Origin: Dyella caseinilytica
GTDB lineage: Bacteria > Pseudomonadota > Gammaproteobacteria > Xanthomonadales > Rhodanobacteraceae
DNA length: 64,000 nt
Assembly (NCBI RefSeq): GCF_016865235.1
Contig: NZ_CP064030.1
Span: forward strand, 4,340,001 to 4,404,000
Direction: 5' to 3'
Position 1 is the stretch's first letter. Every line of letters starts with the position of its first letter. Made by a program: the position numbers and the translations under genes. Under the pieces are notes generated by a model. It did not search any database. It had not been told where the DNA came from and saw only the letters and a list, made by a program, of their open reading frames with translations. Of the stretch, positions 35,635-45,241 are shown piece by piece.

Positions 35635-36689
35635 TGCCCAAGCCTGCTCAAAAGAAGCCCGCTCTTAAAAAGCATTACCTGCTTTACGGTTCCGAACGCT
35701 ATGCGCTCGCCATCCTGCGCCCGGTGCAGGAAGCCATCCTTGCACGCGGCGATGAAGCTGCATGGTTCTTCGACGGCCCCGGCGCGGAAGATCTGGTCGA
35801 AGGCGAACGCTTGCTCAGCGTGTCCGAAGTACGCCGCTGGAATCCCGTGGCGGTGCTCACGCCCGGCAACCATCTGCCGCACTTCTTCCCCGGCGTGAAG
35901 GTGGAAGTGTTCCACGGCTTCAACGCCGGCAAGCCGCGCCACGTGTATATCCGCGGTTTCTTTGATCTGTACTGCACCACCGGTCCGCGCGACACCACCC
36001 AGTTCGGCGCGCTGGCGAACAAGCTCGGCCACTTCGCCGTGACCGAAACCGGCTGGCCCAAGCTCGACCCCTTCATGAAGGAAATCGCGGGCGAGGTGCC
36101 GCCGGTGCGCAAGCCACCGGTGATCCTTTACCACTCCACCTTTTCCCCTTCGTGGAGCGCGGCGGAAACCCTGTACGAGGAAGTGAAGCGCCTCTCGCGC
36201 GATGGCCGCTGGCGCTGGATCGTCACCTTCCATCCCAAGATGGATCCGGAGACGACCGCGAAGTACAAGGCGCTGCAGAACGAGTACCTCACCTTCGCCG
36301 AGAACGACAACATCCTCGACCTGTTCCCGCAGGTGGACATGATGTGTTCGGACACCTCCTCTGCACTCAGCGAATTCCTGCTCACCGGCAAGCCGGTGGT
36401 GACCTTCAAGAACCGCGCACCCGGTCCGCAGTTGATCGACATCGACGACGCCACCCAGTTCGAACCGGCGATCGAGCGCGCCCTGTCACGGCCACCCGAA
36501 TTGATGCAGGCCATCAAAGCCTTCGGCGACGCCATCCACCCCTATCGCGACGGGCATTCCAGCGAGCGCGTGCTACAGGCGATTGATGCGTTTATCGCCG
36601 CGGGCGGACGCAATCGCAAATCCAAGCCCTTGAATTTCTGGCGCAAACTGAAGTTGCGCCGCCGCATCGGCTATTGGGGTCCGGCCTGA
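35634..36689 (+). CDS. CDP-glycerol glycerophosphotransferase-like protein (351 aa)
   Basis: Related to TagF/TagB-type polymerases or primases that move glycerol phosphate from CDP-glycerol. Key segments are VEVFHGFNAGKPRHVYIRGF (the catalytic-histidine H-G motif), WRWIVTFHPKMDP with the second histidine, and MCSDTSSALSEFLLTGKPV at the donor site. In a Gram-negative it may add phosphoglycerol or a related group to a surface glycan. ATG 35634 shares its A with the upstream TGA. Confidence 0.8.
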   Translation: MPKPAQKKPALKKHYLLYGSERYALAILRPVQEAILARGDEAAWFFDGPGAEDLVEGERLLSVSEVRRWNPVAVLTPGNHLPHFFPGVKVEVFHGFNAGKPRHVYIRGFFDLYCTTGPRDTTQFGALANKLGHFAVTETGWPKLDPFMKEIAGEVPPVRKPPVILYHSTFSPSWSAAETLYEEVKRLSRDGRWRWIVTFHPKMDPETTAKYKALQNEYLTFAENDNILDLFPQVDMMCSDTSSALSEFLLTGKPVVTFKNRAPGPQLIDIDDATQFEPAIERALSRPPELMQAIKAFGDAIHPYRDGHSSERVLQAIDAFIAAGGRNRKSKPLNFWRKLKLRRRIGYWGPA

Positions 36690-36747
36690 CCGTCGGGCCG
36701 CTCACAGCCAGTTCACCCCCATAGCTCAGTAGAATCACGACCACCCG

Positions 36748-36781
36748 AGACGGATGGCCTTAGAAGACGGATGGCCTTAGA
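36748..36781 (+). repeat. Perfect 17-base tandem duplication
   Basis: AGACGGATGGCCTTAGA occurs twice without a gap (36748-36764, 36765-36781), 10 bases before the next start codon. It lengthens the leader and creates a spurious in-frame ATG at 36771. Confidence 0.9.
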
Positions 36782-36791
36782 ACCTGTGTCC

Positions 36792-38516
36792 ATGAATAAC
36801 TATCGCCGATCCGAAGACCTGCGCGCCCTGTGGCCGTGGCTGCCGCTGTGGACCCTGGTTGCCCTGATCGCGATCTTCTCGCATGGGCCGATGCCGCTGT
36901 ATTCCACCCGCACGCTCGCCGTGGCCTGGGAGATGTGGAGCGAGCATCACTGGCTGGTGCCGCACATCAACGGCGAGCCTTACAGCGAGAAAGTGCCGCT
37001 GCTGTTCTGGCTGATCCATGCCGGCTGGTTCGTGTTTGGCGTCAGCGACGTATGGCCGCGCGTGCTGGAAGTGATCTTCGGCGGCGCGCAACTGGTGCTG
37101 GTGTCATTGCTGGCAAGCCGCCTGTTTCCGAGTCGTCCCTGGGTGGCGAAAGCGGCACCGTGGATGTTGATGGCGCTGTCGTATGCATTCCTGTTCGGCC
37201 TGCAGATCATGTACGAGGTACTGCTGGTCGACTGCGTGCTGGGCGCGCTGCTTTGCCTGACGCCCAAGGCGAACCGCGCCGAGCCACGCTGGCTGCTGTT
37301 CGGGCTATTGATCGGCGCCGGCCTGCTGACCAAAGGGCCGGTGATGTTGCTGCACATCGCGTTCCCCTGGCTGCTTGGCCCACTGTGGAATGACTGGGCG
37401 CGCGAACATCGCGGCCGCTGGTATACGCGCGGCGGTCTGGCCGTGCTGCTAGGCCTGGCGATGCTGCTGGCATGGGCCATTCCGGCAGGTTTCAGCGGCG
37501 GCGATGCTTATCGCCATCGCCTATTCTTCACGCAAACCGCCGGCCGCGTGGTGAAGGGTGTCCAGACCGACCAGAAATTGCAGAGTCATCCGCGCTGGTT
37601 CGGCTGGTATCTGATATCGCTGCCCATGCTGCTGTTCCCGTTCAGCGCATGGCCGCGTGTGTGGGTTGCGCTGGGCACGCTGCGCAAACCGCTGGATAAC
37701 GGACTGCGCTTTGCGTTGTGCTGGCTGATTCCCTCGTTCGTGGTGTTCTCGGTGATCAGCGGCAAGCAGTGGTACTACTTGCTGCCGGAATTCGCAGGCT
37801 GGATGCTGCTGCTCGCGGGCGCCATCGCCGTATTGCGCGAACGCAACGACAAACTGGCCAACAACTATTGGCTGGGCAGCTGGCCGCTAGGCGTTGGCAG
37901 CATCCTGTTTGGCGGTTTTCTGTTTGCGCTGCCCTATCTGACCCAAGGTCATCAGTTGCACAGCGAATGGGTCGAGGGTGCTGCCCCCTACAGCCGCAGC
38001 TTCAGCGTGATGTTTCTGCTGCTCGGTGCGCTGCTGCTGGTGCGTGGACGCGGTGAGATGCGACGGGTCGCTTTGGCCGGCCTGGTCGGCGTACTCGCCC
38101 TCAACACCCTGTTCACGCTGACGCTTTGGCACAAGTACGACTTGAACCCCACATCCAGCCTTCTGTCCAGCGCGCAAACCGATGGCCATGCTGTCGCCAT
38201 CGTGGGCAACTATGAAGGCCAGTTCCATTTCGCAGGACGCCTGACACAGCCTGTTACCGAACTGTGGAACGGTCAGGACATCCAGGATTTTGCCGCGTCA
38301 CATCCGGACGGGCTGATCATCACCCATCCGGACAAACTCGAACCCACCGCGCTGCGCTACGCCGTGTTGGCACAGCCCTTCCGCTCATCATGGGTGGAAG
38401 TGTGGCCCGCTCGCACCTTGGCCGATCTGCACGCCGGCCGCACACCCACGGAACCGGCACAGCCGCCAACGGTGTTCCCCACCGCCATCACCACGCAATA
38501 CGGCACGCAGCCATGA
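36792..38516 (+). CDS. GT39-like membrane glycosyltransferase with altered first loop (574 aa)
   Basis: Same overall architecture as the gene at 28655: about 11 helices and a soluble C-terminal part. In the first periplasmic loop the acidic metal/catalytic pair expected in ArnT-like enzymes is replaced (HGPMPLYSTRTLAVAWEMWS), while the downstream NGEPYSEKVPLLFWL is kept. It may use other residues, or it may be a non-catalytic relative. ATG 36792 follows the tandem repeat. The stop overlaps the TPR gene by 4 bases. Confidence 0.78.
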   Translation: MNNYRRSEDLRALWPWLPLWTLVALIAIFSHGPMPLYSTRTLAVAWEMWSEHHWLVPHINGEPYSEKVPLLFWLIHAGWFVFGVSDVWPRVLEVIFGGAQLVLVSLLASRLFPSRPWVAKAAPWMLMALSYAFLFGLQIMYEVLLVDCVLGALLCLTPKANRAEPRWLLFGLLIGAGLLTKGPVMLLHIAFPWLLGPLWNDWAREHRGRWYTRGGLAVLLGLAMLLAWAIPAGFSGGDAYRHRLFFTQTAGRVVKGVQTDQKLQSHPRWFGWYLISLPMLLFPFSAWPRVWVALGTLRKPLDNGLRFALCWLIPSFVVFSVISGKQWYYLLPEFAGWMLLLAGAIAVLRERNDKLANNYWLGSWPLGVGSILFGGFLFALPYLTQGHQLHSEWVEGAAPYSRSFSVMFLLLGALLLVRGRGEMRRVALAGLVGVLALNTLFTLTLWHKYDLNPTSSLLSSAQTDGHAVAIVGNYEGQFHFAGRLTQPVTELWNGQDIQDFAASHPDGLIITHPDKLEPTALRYAVLAQPFRSSWVEVWPARTLADLHAGRTPTEPAQPPTVFPTAITTQYGTQP

Positions 38517-38839
38517 ACGCGGCGCTAATCGCTGGCCTGCGAGCTCAATGCAACGGGCCGCGTGACGGCGCACTCCTGCGCTTCTCGCTGGGCAATGCCT
38601 TGCTGGAACAGGGTGATCACACGGCTGCTACCGAAGAATTTCGGCGCGCTGTGTCCTTCGATCCCAGCTACTCCGCAGCGTGGAAGCTGCTGGGCAAGGC
38701 GTGCGCTGCCGGCGGCGATACAACCAGCGCCGCGGATGCCTGGCGGCGAGGTATTGACGCCGCGCAAAAGCGCGGCGACAAACAGGCGGAAAAAGAGATG
38801 ACGGTATTTCTGCGTCGACTGGAAAAAGAGCAGCCGTAG
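38513..38839 (+). CDS. Small TPR-repeat protein (108 aa)
   Basis: Two to three tetratricopeptide repeats make up the protein (ALLRFSLGNALLEQGDHTAA, SAAWKLLGKACAAGGDTTSA, AQKRGDKQAEKEMTVFLRRL). There is no signal peptide, so it should work in the cytoplasm as an interaction scaffold. It is translationally coupled to the preceding GT39-like gene, which suggests the two are partners. The function is otherwise unknown. Confidence 0.82.
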   Translation: MNAALIAGLRAQCNGPRDGALLRFSLGNALLEQGDHTAATEEFRRAVSFDPSYSAAWKLLGKACAAGGDTTSAADAWRRGIDAAQKRGDKQAEKEMTVFLRRLEKEQP

Positions 38840-38880
38840 CTCGCACGGAACTGCTCCCCCATTCTGGCGGGGGAAGTATT

Positions 38881-39765
38881 TCAGCGATCGTACGGGCTCG
38901 GCCGGTTATCCGCCGAATACCGCTTGTAATGCCACTGGTACTGCGCGAACGCGATGTTCACGCAATCTTCCACGCCTCGATTGAGCGCAGCGCATGCACG
39001 CGGCAGATCGTTATCCGCCAAGCCCTCCGGTGCCGGCAGGAAGTGAATGCGATAACCCTCGCCACGTGGCAATCGCTCCGCGAAAGCAAACAACACCGTC
39101 GCGCCGGTGCGTGCAGCAAGCCGCGGCAGCAACACCATAGTCATCGCCTCTCGCCCGAAGAAAGGCGCGAATTCGCCTTCGCCCGCGCGCGGCTTCTGGT
39201 CCGGCAGAATGCCCACCGTGCCGCCCGACGCCAGCCGTTTGTACAAGGTACGCACACCTGCACCTTCAGCACGCACCTGTTCCGGCGCCAGCGCACCACG
39301 CACTTTGCGCAACAGCATCTCCACCGCGGCAATGCGCGGCGGCCGGTACAGAATGGCCATCGACGTCTTACGGCACAGCCAGTAATTGAGCAGTTCCCAG
39401 CAACCCAGATGCGGCGCGGCAATAATCACGCCCTTACCGGAAGCCAGTGCCGCGTCGAACAATGCCTCACCGCGCACGTCACGCACCAGGCCAAGGGCAT
39501 GCTCCGCACCAGCGCCCCAGATCTTCACAATCTCTGTGATCGACTTGCCACCCTCGATCATCGCTTCGCGCACTACACCTGCGCGTGCCTTATCGTCGAG
39601 TTCGGGTCGGGTGATCGCGATATTCACCGCGGTATAGCGGGCCATCCTGCCGCCACGCTTCAACGCCATCCGCCCCAACCCCGCGCCGATCGCCTGCAAC
39701 CAACGCAAGGGCAGCAGGCCGAACAAGCGCAGCAGCAAATAGACGAAGTAGATATCGGGGCGCAT
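38881..39765 (-). CDS. LpxL/HtrB-family lipid A acyltransferase-like protein (294 aa)
   Basis: An inner-membrane late acyltransferase of lipid A synthesis or a relative acting on other lipids. An N-terminal hydrophobic anchor (YFVYLLLRLFGLLPLRW) precedes the catalytic HxxxxE motif in APHLGCWELLNYW, and GILPDQKPRAGEGEFAPFFG is the second family signature. The QWHYKRY segment ends the domain. The length fits HtrB-like proteins of xanthomonads. ATG 39765 is chosen since the extra 35 codons upstream lack family character. Confidence 0.88.
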   Translation of the reverse strand: MRPDIYFVYLLLRLFGLLPLRWLQAIGAGLGRMALKRGGRMARYTAVNIAITRPELDDKARAGVVREAMIEGGKSITEIVKIWGAGAEHALGLVRDVRGEALFDAALASGKGVIIAAPHLGCWELLNYWLCRKTSMAILYRPPRIAAVEMLLRKVRGALAPEQVRAEGAGVRTLYKRLASGGTVGILPDQKPRAGEGEFAPFFGREAMTMVLLPRLAARTGATVLFAFAERLPRGEGYRIHFLPAPEGLADNDLPRACAALNRGVEDCVNIAFAQYQWHYKRYSADNRPSPYDR

Positions 39766-39864
39766 GGTTGGGCTGGCGGCGTCTTGGAGCGGACGCGTAA
39801 GGGTAAAGGGATGAGGGGTGAGTGGCGAGGGCGAGCTTTGCCCGCAATGTTGCCGTATTTCACT

Positions 39865-39943
39865 CGTCATCCCGGCGAAGGCCGGGACCCAGCGCCTTTG
39901 CCCGCCATAAAGTCACTAGGTCCCGGCCTTCGCCGGGACGACG
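39865..39943. repeat. Palindromic intergenic repeat (CGTCATCCCGGCGAAGG type)
   Basis: CGTCATCCCGGCGAAGGCCG at the left and its inverse (ending CGGCCTTCGCCGGGACGACG) at the right enclose about 26 bases. This is the common proteobacterial motif type found between genes in many copies. It lies upstream of the lpxL-like gene. Confidence 0.85.
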
Positions 39944-40121
39944 GGCTGCACCACTCATTCCAGAATGAAGATTTCTTGAAACGAACAACCCGGCCTCAAG
40001 CCCCGAAACTTCCTGCCGCTTACAAGAAAGAACCCTCAGCCATCACCAGCCATCTCCTCTTTACGCCCCAGCCATTCCCCTGCACAGTTGCCGCACTTTT
40101 CCCCCCGCCAGCTCGCCATCC

Positions 40122-40562
40122 ATGATCGCCCTGATCCAGCGCGTCCTCTCCGCACGTGTCGACGTCGAAAACGAAACCGTCGGTGCGATTGGCGCCGGCC
40201 TGCTGGCGCTGGTTGCCGTGCAACCGGAGGATGGCGAGGCTCAGACCAAACGCATGCTCGAACGCCTGCTTGGTTACCGCGTGTTCTCGGACGAGGCCGG
40301 CAAGATGAACCGTTCCCTCTCGGACACCGGCGGCGGCCTGCTGCTGGTCAGTCAGTTCACCCTGGCTGCCGACACCCGTTCCGGCATGCGCCCCAGCTTC
40401 ACCACCGCCGCCTCGCCGGAAGAGGGGCGCCGCTGGTTCGAGCGATTGGTCGAATTAGCAAAAAAAACGCACCCAGCAGTGGAAATAGGACGGTTCGGCG
40501 CCCATATGCAGGTACATCTGGTCAACGATGGCCCGGTAACTTTCTGGCTCGATGTGCGTTGA
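40122..40562 (+). CDS. dtd: D-aminoacyl-tRNA deacylase (146 aa)
   Basis: Hydrolyses D-amino acids mischarged onto tRNA. Starts MIALIQRVLSARVDVENETV; has the SQFTLAADTRSGMRPSF active-site strand with the conserved threonine environment and the cross-subunit NDGPVTFWLDVR ending in place of the usual Gly-cisPro motif region. The length is standard. It lies just upstream of the rpoD promoter. Confidence 0.95.
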   Translation: MIALIQRVLSARVDVENETVGAIGAGLLALVAVQPEDGEAQTKRMLERLLGYRVFSDEAGKMNRSLSDTGGGLLLVSQFTLAADTRSGMRPSFTTAASPEEGRRWFERLVELAKKTHPAVEIGRFGAHMQVHLVNDGPVTFWLDVR

Positions 40563-40670
40563 AACCTTCACGTGCAAGCGAATGCCACATAAATCCCCGC
40601 ATTTACGCTGAAATCCCCAATTTGGCGCGATTTTTGCGTGCGTGCGAATCCGAATTTTCCACTTGAAAAC

Positions 40671-40699
40671 TGGTCAAAAAAGCAGCACATCGCTATACT
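40671..40699 (+). promoter_or_regulatory. Probable housekeeping promoter of rpoD
   Basis: TGGTCA at 40671-40676 and TATACT at 40694-40699 are separated by 17 bases. A transcript would start near 40706, about 22 bases before the rpoD ATG. The boxes match the sigma-70 consensus at 4 and 5 of 6 positions. Confidence 0.55.
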
Positions 40700-40727
40700 G
40701 ATTGGTTCCTATCCCGCGGCGGCCGGT

Positions 40728-42587
<1,860 letters not shown>

Positions 42588-42613
42588 GCAAAACGCACCA
42601 CGCACCAACAAAA

Positions 42614-42639
42614 AGCCCCGCAAACGCGGGGCTTTTTTT
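42614..42639 (+). terminator. Rho-independent terminator of rpoD
   Basis: AGCCCCGC (42614-42621) pairs perfectly with GCGGGGCT (42626-42633) around a four-base AAAC loop, followed by seven T residues. Confidence 0.95.
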
Positions 42640-42829
42640 ATGCTTTCCTCCCCCTCCCCTCCGGAGCATACGGGGAGAGCACATGGACGTGCTCGGCTTT
42701 GAGGAACAAGGAGAGGGTCGGAGTGAGTGGCCAATCCAGCCAAGAAATTCATCCCTGATGCGCAGTGGATCTATCAAGCAGTGGATCTATCCATCTGCCA
42801 GGGCATTCCATTTCCCCACGTCCCCACGC

Positions 42830-42907
42830 CGTCATTCCCGCGAAAGCGGGAATCCACGTCGTGTTTAAGCGCAAGGTACATGGATTCCCGCTTTCGCGAA
42901 AATGACG
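42830..42907. repeat. Palindromic intergenic repeat (CGTCATTCCCGCGAAAGCGG type)
   Basis: CGTCATTCCCGCGAAAGCGG and its inverse (CCGCTTTCGCGAAAATGACG) enclose about 25 bases. It belongs to the same general class as the element at 39865 but has a different core. The neighbouring sequence (42641-42790) holds GC-rich runs and a GCAGTGGATCTATC direct repeat, but no gene. Confidence 0.85.
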
Positions 42908-42976
42908 GCTCATCAAAACATCCACCAGCTCAAATCGATCCTTTACCACGAGCGCATCGAGCCACAGCCCTACAGC

Positions 42977-43348
42977 TCAATGCACATCGTAGAAAAACTG
43001 CTCCTGCACAATCCGGTCATTCTTCACGTGATACACGCAGATCTCACGCATATCCGTCCGCCCACGCCCCTTCATCGTGGCATCGATGTGCATCGCAACA
43101 CTGAACCAGCCATCCGCCACCACCGGATCGCTCACTTCGTTCTTGTGGATCTGCTCCACACTCTCCATAAACTGATGGCCCTTCTCGAGAATCGCCTTCA
43201 ATCCCTTTACGTTTCCCAGCGGCCCATCCGCCATCTCCTGCGGCTCGAGGCTAATCGCATCCTTGGCATACAGCTCCTGCTGCGCCTCCTCATACTTGCC
43301 CTCGCGACACAGCGTCACCAACCGCTTCGCCACCATCTCGGTACTCAT
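42977..43348 (-). CDS. SnoaL-like / NTF2-fold protein (123 aa)
   Basis: A small alpha+beta cone protein. The N-terminal helices (MVAKRLVTLCREGKYEEAQQ), the YAKDAISLEP strand, the GLKAILEKGHQFMES helix and the C-terminal EICVYHVKNDRIVQEQFFYD strand follow the SnoaL-like polyketide-cyclase/DUF fold. The biochemical role is unknown; several such proteins are stand-alone stress or detoxification factors. It is monocistronic and convergent with the tRNA gene region. Confidence 0.75.
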   Translation of the reverse strand: MSTEMVAKRLVTLCREGKYEEAQQELYAKDAISLEPQEMADGPLGNVKGLKAILEKGHQFMESVEQIHKNEVSDPVVADGWFSVAMHIDATMKGRGRTDMREICVYHVKNDRIVQEQFFYDVH

Positions 43349-43493
43349 GGCTCCACCTCCGCGTAGAAAGGGGCACTTAATCTAAGCCCAGCTGCGTTAA
43401 AGAAACGGATCGCGTAGCAGCACCCGCCGACTTTTTTGCACCGCAGAACGACACCGCGTCCGCCGCCATGCTGGTATCATCCCAAGCGAGATA

Positions 43494-43812
43494 GGGCCTA
43501 TAGCTCAACGGTTAGAGCAGGGGACTCATCGAAAGGTGCCGCCACGCAGTAATGCATGGACGGGATCGGGATGAATTCAGGGAAACCTTAACGACGCCTC
43601 GCGCGGATCGATGGCAACCCTGAGCCAAGCCGGCGGTACACCGCCGGAAGGTGCAGAGACTACCTGAGGGCTTCAGCGCCCTTCATAACAGGCTCGAGCG
43701 TCCCGCACCCCACCCGACACGTCGGAGGGTGAAGAGATAGTCCGCGCTGAAGGGAAACCTTCGGATAACGTGAATCCCTTGGTTCCAGGTTCGAATCCTG
43801 GTGGGCCCACCA
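43494..43812 (+). tRNA. tRNA-Ile (CAU) interrupted by a group I intron
   Basis: Exon 1 is 43494-43529 (36 nt) and exon 2 is 43773-43812 (40 nt, CCA included). Joined, they form a full cloverleaf: acceptor GGGCCTA/TGGGCCC, D arm GCTC/GAGC, anticodon stem GGGGA/TCCCT with loop CTCATAA, and T arm CCAGG/CCTGG. The anticodon CAT with this body is the tRNA-Ile2 read after lysidine modification to decode AUA. The intron sits exactly after U36. The 3' part serves as the likely attachment site of the island integrase. Confidence 0.93.
43530..43772 (+). ncRNA. Group I self-splicing intron in tRNA-Ile(CAU), ORF-less, 243 nt
   Basis: P1 forms from the exon end CAU plus C with GGUG around a GAAA loop, giving the required U.G wobble at the 5' splice site. 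P2 is CCACGCA/TGCATGG with a GTAA loop (43542-43559). P4 pairs CAGGG (43578-43582) with CCCTG (43618-43622), matching the conserved P and Q elements (TTCAGGGAAACC; GCAACCCTGAGCC). P6a is CCGGCGG/CCGCCGG (43630-43647). R (GTGCAGAGACTA, from 43651) and S (AGAGATAGTCC, from 43733) form P7. P9 is GAAGG/CCTTC with a GAAA loop (43749-43762). The intron ends in the terminal G at 43772. The layout resembles the IC3 intron of Azoarcus tRNA-Ile. Confidence 0.93.
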
Positions 43813-43830
43813 CATTTCTGTCCAGCAACA
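43798..43830 (+). other. attL candidate core at the tRNA-Ile 3' end
   Basis: GTGGGCCCACCACATTTCTG followed by TCCAGC. It includes the last bases of the tRNA acceptor stem and CCA and about 18 bases beyond. It matches 59805-59830 with one deletion and about three substitutions. Confidence 0.65.
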
Positions 43831-43934
43831 TCCATCCAAGTCCAGATGACCCTCTAAACGTAGCAAAAAGTGGGGGGTTTTTTGCCCACCTGTCCGTAGT
43901 TGTCCACCAAGGCCCAGTTGCGTCCAGCGGAAAA

Positions 43935-43998
43935 GTGAGTAAGGTGGTGAGTAAAACCAGCCATCCAGCATTCCCTTACTCACAATTTCGTTACTCAC
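43935..43998. promoter_or_regulatory. Integrase arm-type repeats, left end
   Basis: GTGAGTAA occurs at 43935-43942 and 43947-43954 in direct orientation, 12 bases apart start to start, and inverted (TTACTCAC) at 43976-43983 and 43991-43998. The last copy touches the integrase ATG, so integrase binding could repress its own translation or transcription. The same paired repeat with the same spacing is at the right end. Confidence 0.65.
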
Positions 43999-45213
43999 AT
44001 GCTCACAGACGCCAAACTGCGCGCACTGAAACCTCGTGACAAGGTGTATCGCATCGCTGATACCAACGGACTATGCATCGAAGTGCGCCCAACGGGAGCA
44101 AAGCTATGGCGTTATCGATATCGCCATGCAGGTAAAGCGAGCATGGCAGCCTTGGGTGAGTACCCCGGCATGCCACTCGCCAAAGCACGCGCAGAACGCG
44201 ACAAGGCGCGATCCCTAGTGAAGAGAGGAACAAGTCCCGCGCATGTCGCCAAGGCTGAACGTGCGACCAAGTTGGACCAAGCAAATAACACCTTCGCGGC
44301 AGTAGCATTGGAATTTCTCGCCAAGCGCGAAAAGGAAGGCATGGGCGCAAACAGCGTGGAACGTGGCCGACGCTTGGTTGAAAAGGACCTCGCAAGCATC
44401 GGCAACTTGCCTATCGTTGAAGTATCAGCTCCAATTTTGCTCGCAGCTCTTCGCAAGATGGAACAGCGGGGAATCGTTGAATCAGCGCATCGTGCGCGCG
44501 GGCTAGCTGGCCAAATTTTCAGATATGCGATCGCTACCGGGCGTGCCGAACGCAATCCAGCAGCTGACTTAATTGGCGCGCTTGAGCGCCCAAAAACAAA
44601 GCATTTTGCCAGTATTGTTCTTCCATCAAAGATAGGAGAACTCTTGCGCGCGATACACAGCTATCAAGGCTCGCCTGCCACAGTCGCTGCACTCAAACTG
44701 GCGCCCCTGGTGTTCGTACGCCCAAATGAACTACGTCACGCAGAATGGTCTGAAATCGACCTAAATAAGGCCACATGGGACATCGCTGCAGTAAAGATGA
44801 AGATGAAGCAACCACATCTTGTTCCACTGTCCGACCAGGCTGTAGTGCTTCTGCGCGAGCTTCATCCATTGACTGGCAGCGGCAAATACGTGTTCCCCGG
44901 AACACGCAGCATGCGCCGTCCCATGAGCGAGAACACTATTAATGCCGCTTTGCGATATATGGGCTTTGACAGCAACACCATGACAGGCCACGGCTTTCGA
45001 GCAATGGCTCGGACAGTTCTAGATGAGGAGCTTGGCTTTCCCGTAGATCATATTGAGCACCAGCTGGCTCATGCCGTTAAGGATGCCAACGGACGTGCTT
45101 ACAACCGCACTACCCATTTGCCAGCCCGTCGCAAGATGATGCAAGCATGGGCTGACTATTTGGACCTACTGAAAGCTCGCGATAACGTGTTGCCGATCAG
45201 GCGTAAGGCCTGA
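43999..45213 (+). CDS. int: DUF4102-type tyrosine site-specific integrase (404 aa)
   Basis: Catalyses island integration at the tRNA. An N-terminal arm-binding DUF4102 domain (LTDAKLRALKPRDKVYRIAD ... LWRYRYRHAGKASMAALGEYP) is followed by a SAM-like core-binding domain (TFAAVALEFLAKREK) and the catalytic domain with Arg in VRPNELRHAEW, the HGFRAMART box, HQLAHAV, and the nucleophile Tyr in NGRAYNRTTHL. It is full length and probably active. The ATG directly follows an inverted arm repeat. Confidence 0.95.
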   Translation: MLTDAKLRALKPRDKVYRIADTNGLCIEVRPTGAKLWRYRYRHAGKASMAALGEYPGMPLAKARAERDKARSLVKRGTSPAHVAKAERATKLDQANNTFAAVALEFLAKREKEGMGANSVERGRRLVEKDLASIGNLPIVEVSAPILLAALRKMEQRGIVESAHRARGLAGQIFRYAIATGRAERNPAADLIGALERPKTKHFASIVLPSKIGELLRAIHSYQGSPATVAALKLAPLVFVRPNELRHAEWSEIDLNKATWDIAAVKMKMKQPHLVPLSDQAVVLLRELHPLTGSGKYVFPGTRSMRRPMSENTINAALRYMGFDSNTMTGHGFRAMARTVLDEELGFPVDHIEHQLAHAVKDANGRAYNRTTHLPARRKMMQAWADYLDLLKARDNVLPIRRKA

Positions 45214-45241
45214 CGAGTGCCAGGATCAGGTGGGGACAAAA

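Noticed and set aside
42762..42792. Direct repeat GCAGTGGATCTATC near 42.77 kb
   Set aside because: Only two copies of a short sequence within an intergenic repeat area; no function can be supported.
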